Position numbers and translations under genes: made by a program. DNA of 64,000 nt. Origin: Molossus alvarezi. Taxonomy: Eukaryota; Chordata; Mammalia; Chiroptera; Molossidae. Below, piece by piece: positions 58,270 through 64,000 of this stretch; positions within the stretch are counted from its first letter, which is position 1; every line of letters begins with the position of its first letter. The notes under the pieces were generated by a model. The model was not told where the DNA came from. It did not search any database and saw only the letters and a list, made by a program, of their open reading frames with translations. The DNA is taken from assembly GCA_037176705.1 (NCBI GenBank), contig CM073885.1:165096290-165160289 (forward strand), given 5' to 3'.

Positions 58270-60477
58270 CTAAGGTTAAAAAGATATATTCAAATTTATA
58301 GTTAGATCCTTATTTTGAAAAAATACTTTAAGAATAATTATATTTGAAATGTTTTTATTAATATAGGAGAAGTCAATTTCAGAATATTTTTGTCATCCCA
58401 AAAAAACTTCATGCCTATTAGCACTCATTCCCCCACTTCCCTCAAACCCCAGGTCTAGACAGCCACTAATTTACTTCCTATCTCTATGAATTGTCTATTC
58501 TGCACATCAAATAATTGGAATCATACAATATATAGCCTTTAGTGACTAGCTTCTTTCACTTAGCATATGTTTTCAAAGTTATGTGTCATTACTTCATTCC
58601 TTTTCAATGCCATATAATATTCCATTGAGTGGATTAAGTACATTTCATTGTCATTCATTAGTTGATGAACACTTAAACTGTTTTACTATTTTGCTATTAT
58701 GAATAGTGATTGTACTCACTCATGTACAGATTTTTGTGTAGACACATATTTTATTTTCCTTGGGTATATACCTAGGAGTGGAATTGCTGGATCAAATAAT
58801 AAGTCTATGTCTAACTTTTTGAGGCACTGCCAACTCTTTTTCAAAGTGTCTACCATTTTAAATGCCCACCAGCAGTGTACGAGTGTAAAAGGCTTCCCAT
58901 TTCTCCAAATCCTCGCCAACACTCTTTATTATCTGACCTCTTGTTTAAGCCGTTTTAGTGGGTATAAGGCACTACCTCATTGTGGTTTGGCTTGTATTTC
59001 CCTGATGACTACTGATGTTGAGCATCTTTTCATGTACTTATTGGCCATTTGTAGAACCTTTTTTGAAGAAATATATATTCATATTCTTTGTGTAGTTTTA
59101 AAATTAAGTTATTTTTTATTTTGATGAAGTCCACTTTTTTTATTTTCCCTTTTGTTGTTTGTATTTTTTGTGTCATGTCTAAGAAGGCTTTGTCAAACCC
59201 AAGGTCACAAATGCTTACTCCTATGTTTTCTTCTAGGAGTTCAGGGTTTTCACTCCCACATTTAAGTCTATGATTCAAGTTAACTTTTGTGAATGGTGTA
59301 GGAAGGGGTCCAGTTTAATAATTTTGCGTGTAGATATTCTGCACCATTTGTTGAAAAAAACTATTATTTTTTTTTATTAAAATGTCTTGGCACTCATTTC
59401 AAAAATTAACTGAACACAAAGGTATGGATTTATTTCTGGATATTAAATTCTCTTCCATTGTTTCATATTTTTATCCTTACTCAAATAACACACTTCTTGA
59501 TTACCATAGCTTTGTTCTAAGTTTTGACATTAATATGTGTAAGTCATATAACTTTGTTCTTTTCCAAGAATGTTTTGGTTATTCTGGTTCCCTACATTTA
59601 CATGTGAATTTTACAGTCAGCTTGTGAATTTTTGCAAAAGTGTCAGCTGGGATTTTGATAAAGATTGAATTGAATCTTTGAATAAATTTGGGAGGCATTG
59701 CCATTTTAACAACATTAAGTCTTCTAATCCACAAACATGAAATATCTTTCCATTTATTTAGGTCCTTAATATCCTTCAACAATGGTTTATAGTTTTTAGA
59801 GTGCAAGTATTATACATATTTTTCAAGATGTATTCTTTTTATGCTATTATAAACAGAATTGTTTCCTTGATTTTATTTTTCAATTGTTCATTGCTAGTGT
59901 ACAGAAAAAGAAATAACTTTCACCTTTTAATTCTGCATTCTGGAACTTGCTGAGTTTATTAGTTCTGTTTGTGTGTAGTGTGTGTGTATGTGTTTGTGTG
60001 TGTGTGTGTGTACTAATTATGATTTTTCTATATACCAGATCCGGTCATCTGTGAACAGAGATAGTTTAAATCCTTCCTTTTCATTCTGGGTGCATTTTAT
60101 TTCCTTTCCTTGCTTACTTGCCCTACCTATAATTTCCAGTATAATGTTGAATAGAAATTGTGAGAATAGACATCTTTTGTCTTTTTACTGACCATAGAAG
60201 CAAAGTGTTTAGTGTTTCATCATTAAATATGATTTCAGCTGTGGTTTGTTTGTTTGTTTATTTTTTACAGTTGCCCTTTATCAGATTAAGGGAGAGTCCT
60301 TCTATTCTTAATTTGAGTATTTTTATTGTGAAAAGGTATTGGACTTTGTCAAGTGCCTTAATGAGAAATAGTGGTCTGTACAAGCTAATTTTGTTTCATG
60401 TAACTGATTTGAAGATAACATACTATTTTTAATAATATCCAACCAAATATAAATATTCAAAGGTGTTTGACTCTTAC
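58270..60477 (-). other. CUBN: CUBN intron inside CUB4
   Basis: Phase-0 intron of 2.2 kb, almost entirely occupied by a degraded minus-strand L1 (see separate entry). Confidence 0.92.
58370..60430 (-). mobile_element. Old L1, minus strand, ORF2 region
   Basis: Minus-strand frames keep the ORF2 order: SCLWIRRLNVVKMAMPP (about 59730), CDLGFDKAFLDMTQKIQTTK (about 59200), and LARIWRNGKPFTLVHCWW then FDPAIPLLGIYPRK (58922-58720). Frames are broken. It fills the intron inside CUB4. Confidence 0.8.
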
Positions 60478-60656
60478 CTCAATGTAATCTGTATTACACT
60501 GGGATGAGCTTCCAATTTCAAAGCCAGTAAAGTTGAGAAGAACTACTTGGCCTTGGGGTTGCTGGATAGTCCACCTACAGATCCTTTCTCCTGGATATGC
60601 GTTAGGATAAAAGGGTGAGCGAATGACCCCTTCTCCTGTTAATTCACCTCCACAAG
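60478..60656 (-). CDS. CUBN: CUBN exon: CUB4, first half
   Basis: This 179-nt exon begins with Cys-Gly-Gly ([18 protein letters not shown]) and runs through GERICRW to SQCNTDYIE, so it carries cysteines 1, 2 and 3 of a CUB domain. Acceptor AG is at 60657-60658 (tatttacag) and donor GTAAGA follows the terminal GAG at 60477. Two bases complete the Ala codon from the previous exon and the exon closes in phase 0. One N-glycosylation sequon (NFT) is present. The position where other CUB domains carry the calcium-binding Glu, five residues before Cys3, is Gly here; I recall human CUB4 being alike, so this domain probably lacks the full calcium site. The intron to the preceding exon is only 202 bp. 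Confidence 0.96.
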
Positions 60657-60858
60657 CTGTAAATACGGAAATGAGAGTAGTATTTGTGCAGAGAGAAATG
60701 ATCTTTGCCCTCAACTTTATTTCAAGTTCTAATTATATGCAAGGATATAATGGAATGTGACCACTTGAAGACATAAAATGACAAAATTCTTTCAAGAAAT
60801 TAAAAGGTTGCAATCAGGGAAATTACGCATTTAAAAATTAAGGCATAGGTTTTCTTAC
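60657..60858 (-). other. CUBN: CUBN intron between CUB3 and CUB4
   Basis: Short 202-bp phase-1 intron with GT-AG ends and no recognisable repeat. Confidence 0.93.
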
Positions 60859-61003
60859 CCACTTGATAAACAGCTCTGAAACCAGCTCTTACAACAGAAG
60901 CATCGATTATAAACCTGATCCAGATACTATTAGTAATTGATTTAATGTGAGAGAGGGTTTCACTGCCACAGACTTTTCCAAGTAAAGTATCATCATCTCG
61001 GAC
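60859..61003 (-). CDS. CUBN: CUBN exon: CUB3, second half
   Basis: Cubilin is the large peripheral-membrane endocytic receptor of ileum and kidney proximal tubule; it works with amnionless and megalin. This 145-nt exon reads VRDDDTLLGKVCGSETL and ends GFRAVYQV, the typical back half of a CUB domain: a CG turn, a W.RF strand and a GF..Y ending. The acceptor is tttag at 61004-61008 (minus strand) and the donor is GTAAG at 60858-60854. It starts in phase 0 and leaves one base (G), which joins CT of the next exon to make Ala before CGGEL. From remembered human cubilin this is the end of CUB3. The first half of CUB3 is not in the window and must lie beyond 64000. Confidence 0.95.
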
Positions 61004-61113
61004 CTAAAGAGAAAAATAAAATAGATCTGTAATTCTAATCAATAAAATTACCTCAACAAGGGTAGTATTCTTTGGAGATGTGGAAATGGAATATTCAAAA
61101 TGAGTTATCATTT

Positions 61114-61365
61114 GCCCTGGCTGGTTTGGCTCAGCGGTTAGAGCGTCGGCCCGTGGACCAGAGAGACCCAGGTTTGTTTCCTGCTAAGGGCGCGTACCTC
61201 AGTTGCAGTTTGTTCCTGGCTCCAGTTGGGGTCGTGTGGGTGGCAACCACTTGATGTGTCTCTCTCACGTTGATGTTTCTCTCTCTCTTTCTCTCTTTCT
61301 CCCTCTCTCCCTCCCACTCTATCTGTAGATAAATGCAAAAATATCCTTGGGTGAGGATAAAACAA
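61114..61365 (+). mobile_element. VES SINE, young-looking
   Basis: GCCCTGGCTGGTTTGGCTCA head and GGTGAGGATAAAACA tail. Perfect 17-bp TSD AAAATGAGTTATCATTT at 61097-61113 and 61366-61382. Confidence 0.95.
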
Positions 61366-61791
61366 AAAATGAGTTATCATTTAACTTGGGTTACATATTT
61401 ATATTATATTTGAAAGTAGACAACGGGTCATTTTTTAGCACAATACAATAACACTAAATATTGATAACAAAATCTTAAGCTAAAAGGATCCACAAACAAA
61501 CAAACAAAATGTTTTCCTAATAATTGCCACAATATCAAAGAGAAAATAAATGTACAATTTTGGGCTATTTAGAAGACAACAAAATATGAGAAGACAGCAT
61601 ACCAAAATATGTAAGTTTTAGCCACATCTGTAATCAGATTGAAAGGAAAATAAAAAAGTACATGAGAAAAAGAGAGAAATTCTAAGGAGTCAACTTAAAA
61701 ATTAGCAAAAAGTATTTAAATGAGAAATAATAAAATAAAAATACATCTTTAATACTTTCAACAATAAAGATACATTTAAAAAATAAAATCA

Positions 61792-62063
61792 GCCCTGGCC
61801 GGTTTGGCTCAGCGGTTAGAGCGTTAGCCTGCGGTCTGGAGGGACGCGGGTTCGGTTCCTGCTAAGGGCATGTAGCTCAGTTGCAGTTTGTCCCCAGCCC
61901 TGGATGGGTCGAGCGGGTGGCAACCACTCGATGTGTCCCTGTCACATCGATGTTTCTCTCTCTCTCTCTCTCTCTCTCTTTTCCTCTCCCTTTCTCCCTC
62001 CCACTCTATCTGAACAAAAAAATGGAAAAATGTCCTCGGGTGAGGATTAAAAAAAAAAAAAAA
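61792..62063 (+). mobile_element. VES SINE
   Basis: GCCCTGGCCGGTTTGGCTCA head, GGGTTCGGTTCCTGCTAAGG, and GGTGAGGATTAAAAAAAAAA tail. Confidence 0.93.
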
Positions 62064-62244
62064 TTCAACTCTAATAAATAAAATACAAGAAAAAAGTATT
62101 CATGAATATATTCAAGAACTATTTTTCAAGGAAGGTTAAGGTGTAGGAATATAAAAGACATATATTTGGCATAAAAGATAAAAAAAAAAGTAAATAAAAA
62201 AGAAAATAAGCACAAATACACAAAATTAAAAATGACAAAGATGA

Positions 62245-62421
62245 GCCCTGGCCAGGTGACTCGGTTGGTTGGAACACTGTCCCATACACCAGAAGGCTGC
62301 AGTTTCAGTCCCTAGTCGGGGCGTGTATGGAGGCAACTGATCAGTGTTTCTTTCTCACATTGATGTATCTCTCTCTCTTTCTCTCTCTCTAAAATCAATA
62401 AACATATCCTTAGGTGAGGAC
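62245..62421 (+). mobile_element. Short VES-related SINE
   Basis: GCCCTGGCCAGGTGACTCGG head, CTAAAATCAATAAACATATC and GGTGAGGACATT tail. Perfect 20-bp TSD ATTAAAAATGACAAAGATGA at 62225-62244 and 62422-62441. Confidence 0.94.
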
Positions 62422-63095
62422 ATTAAAAATGACAAAGATGATATAAATACCCAGATACTGAGGAATTTGTTTAATATGATAAATTCCATGTATAACTCTA
62501 TGGTAATATGGTTGAATTTTTGAAATGGTTATTTCCAGAAAGAAAAAAATTACTAAAATTACCTCAAGGAAGAAAAATAAAATTTGAGTAGACAACAAAG
62601 CATAAATAAAATTGGAAACATTATCACAGAAGATGCTCTGCTTGATAAGTTATTTTATACTTTTAAGGAACAAATAATTCCCATATATAATTTGTTCTAA
62701 GGCACCCTCAAACATGGAACAGTTCCTAACTAATTTTTCTCAGTACCATCTTACCAAATCCCAACATAAATACAAATGAAAACTATGAATTGATCTCACC
62801 TATTAATATCAATACAAAAATTCTAAACCCAGTCCTAGAAAAATGAATCCATTCCATTGTTAGGCTTATATACCAAATCAAATATGAGAATAAATGTAAT
62901 GCAAGAATGGTCTGAAATGAGAAATTATAAATTAAGCTCATCAATAGGTTCAATAAGATAAACCATATATATCCGTAGATGCCAGAAAGCTTGCTAGCAT
63001 TCTTATTAGAAACAACACTCTTAGAAAGTTAGAAGCAAAAGAAATATTTTTTCATATAATAAAGATCAATTGTTTGAACCAGTAGTCAATATCTT

Positions 63096-63318
63096 GCCCG
63101 GCTGGTGTGGCTCAGATTGAGGGTGGTCCCATGGACTGAGAGGTCCCGGTTTGATTCCCGGTCAGGGCACATGCCCAGGTTGTGGGCTCCATCCCCAGTA
63201 GGGGGCGTGCAGGAGGCAGCCAATGGATGTTTTTCTCTTACATGGATGTTTCTATCTTTCTCTCTCTCTAAAAAAATCAATAAAACCATATGAAAAATGT
63301 ATCTTCCTTTAAAAAGAA
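63096..63318 (+). mobile_element. VES SINE
   Basis: GCCCGGCTGGTGTGGCTCAG head, GGTTTGATTCCCGGTCAGGG B-box side, AAAAAAATCAATAAAACCAT tail. TSD TAGTCAATATCTT at 63083-63095 and 63319-63331. Confidence 0.94.
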
Positions 63319-63329
63319 TAGTCAATATC

Positions 63330-63440
63330 TTATAGTGTAGCAACCACGAGCACCAGCTACGGAGTCATGTAGACCTGGGTTCGATTCCCAGCTCTGTCAC
63401 AAACCTCCTCACTGAACAAACTTTGAACAATGTACTAAGT
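63330..63440 (+). mobile_element. MIR fragment
   Basis: GTAGACCTGGGTTCGATTCC followed by CAGCTCTGTCACAAACCTCC is the MIR tRNA-like head. Confidence 0.65.
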
Positions 63441-63871
63441 CTAAGTCTAGCTCAAGGAGTTTGTTGAAGCAAATAGATAAAACAATAGTGTGAATTCCAG
63501 AGCAAAATGCCTACTAATACTATTGTTAAACCTGACACTAGAGCTTCCTCTCCAAAATCAGAATGTACTCCAAGGATATACATGCTACTCCTTATATGGA
63601 AGTGTTCTGGGTGAGCTAGCTATCTAAATATGAACCCACCCCCTCAGTGAGCTTTATCGGGGCATCCGTAAACGTGCCGGCTGCTGGGGGTAGCACTGTG
63701 GAAGAGAGTCTGTTCACCAGGAACTAAAACAAACAAGCCCACGTTTTTAAAAAGCACGAATGTCATGTTTAAAAAGTGCGGGCTACTATATCATTACTTC
63801 ACCATGGCTCCCAGCAGGTACCGCAGCTAGACATCTTGGAAATCTGTGAAGGCATTTTTGTTTTTGTTTTA

Positions 63872-64000
63872 ATTATTTTTTAAAATATGTTTTGATTGAT
63901 TTGAGAGAGAGGACGGGAGAGGGAAAGAGAGAAAGAAACATCAGTGATGAAGGAAACATCAATCGGCTGCCTCCTACATGCCTCCGACTGGGGATGGAGC
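63872..64000 (-). mobile_element. VES SINE, cut by the window end
   Basis: TATGTTTTGATTGATTTGAG tail side and AATCGGCTGCCTCCTACATG body. The head lies past the window. Confidence 0.85.

Larger units (their letters stand above)
61004..64000 (-). other. CUBN: CUBN intron inside CUB3 (partial)
   Basis: Only the 3' part of this intron is in the window. It holds VES copies at 61114, 61792, 62245, 63096 and 63872 and a MIR at 63330-63440. The stretches 61383-61790 and 62442-63080 are AT-rich with nothing recognised. 63440-63870 has no recognised feature, and I found no match to the first half of CUB3 in any frame. Confidence 0.85.

Noticed and set aside
58716..59806. Minus-strand frames with ORF2-like peptides as genes
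   Set aside because: Broken ORF2 of an old L1.
63640..63720. A GC-richer stretch as the missing first exon of CUB3
   Set aside because: No frame gives CGG, C..W or DYxE CUB motifs and the splice sites do not fit.
489..64000. The many GGTTCGA-type B-box sequences as tRNA genes
   Set aside because: Each belongs to a SINE or MIR with a body, tail and often a TSD; none forms a complete tRNA.

Overview
The window is mammalian nuclear DNA from a bat. About three dozen copies of a tRNA-headed SINE of the bat VES type, on both strands and many with clear target-site duplications (TSDs), point to Yangochiroptera. Older MIR, L1, L2, MER5-like and LTR fragments lie between them. I see no bacterial, plasmid, phage or CRISPR features. 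The species cannot be fixed from sequence alone.

The only gene I can support is CUBN (cubilin), on the minus strand. Eleven coding exons between 61003 and 9588 encode, in transcription order, the second half of CUB3, then complete CUB4, CUB5, CUB6, CUB7 and CUB8. CUB numbering rests on remembered human cubilin. The exons total 1870 nt (about 623 codons). Every splice site is GT-AG and every exon-exon phase is compatible, so this is an intact stretch of a functional gene. CUB5-8 is the part of cubilin that binds intrinsic factor-vitamin B12, so the window holds the whole B12-receptor module. All junctions between CUB domains are phase 1; introns inside domains are phase 0 or 2.

Layout from high to low coordinates: 64000-61004, intron inside CUB3 with five VES copies; 61003-57551, four exons (CUB3b, CUB4a, CUB4b, CUB5a), one intron filled by an old minus-strand L1; 54800-54670, CUB5b; 54669-42411, a 12.3 kb repeat-rich intron; 42410-36142, six exons (CUB6a to CUB8a); 36141-9739, a 26.4 kb intron splitting CUB8; 9738-9588, CUB8b; 9587-1, the next intron.

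The most striking non-genic object is a 2.28 kb minisatellite (24262-26545) inside the intron that splits CUB8. Its unit is 15 bp, a multiple of three, so several frames stay open for hundreds of codons on both strands and give false collagen-like or Leu/Pro-rich proteins. It has nested higher-order repeats, and its purine-rich, GGG-containing strand is the CUBN sense strand, so it is present in the pre-mRNA. Other points of interest are a Glu-to-Gln change at the expected calcium ligand of CUB5, a complete disulfide set in CUB6, two head-only SINEs with their own TSDs, one target site hit twice by SINEs, a twin-primed L1, several RFX X-box-like palindromes, and an intronic open frame that begins like a secreted protein.
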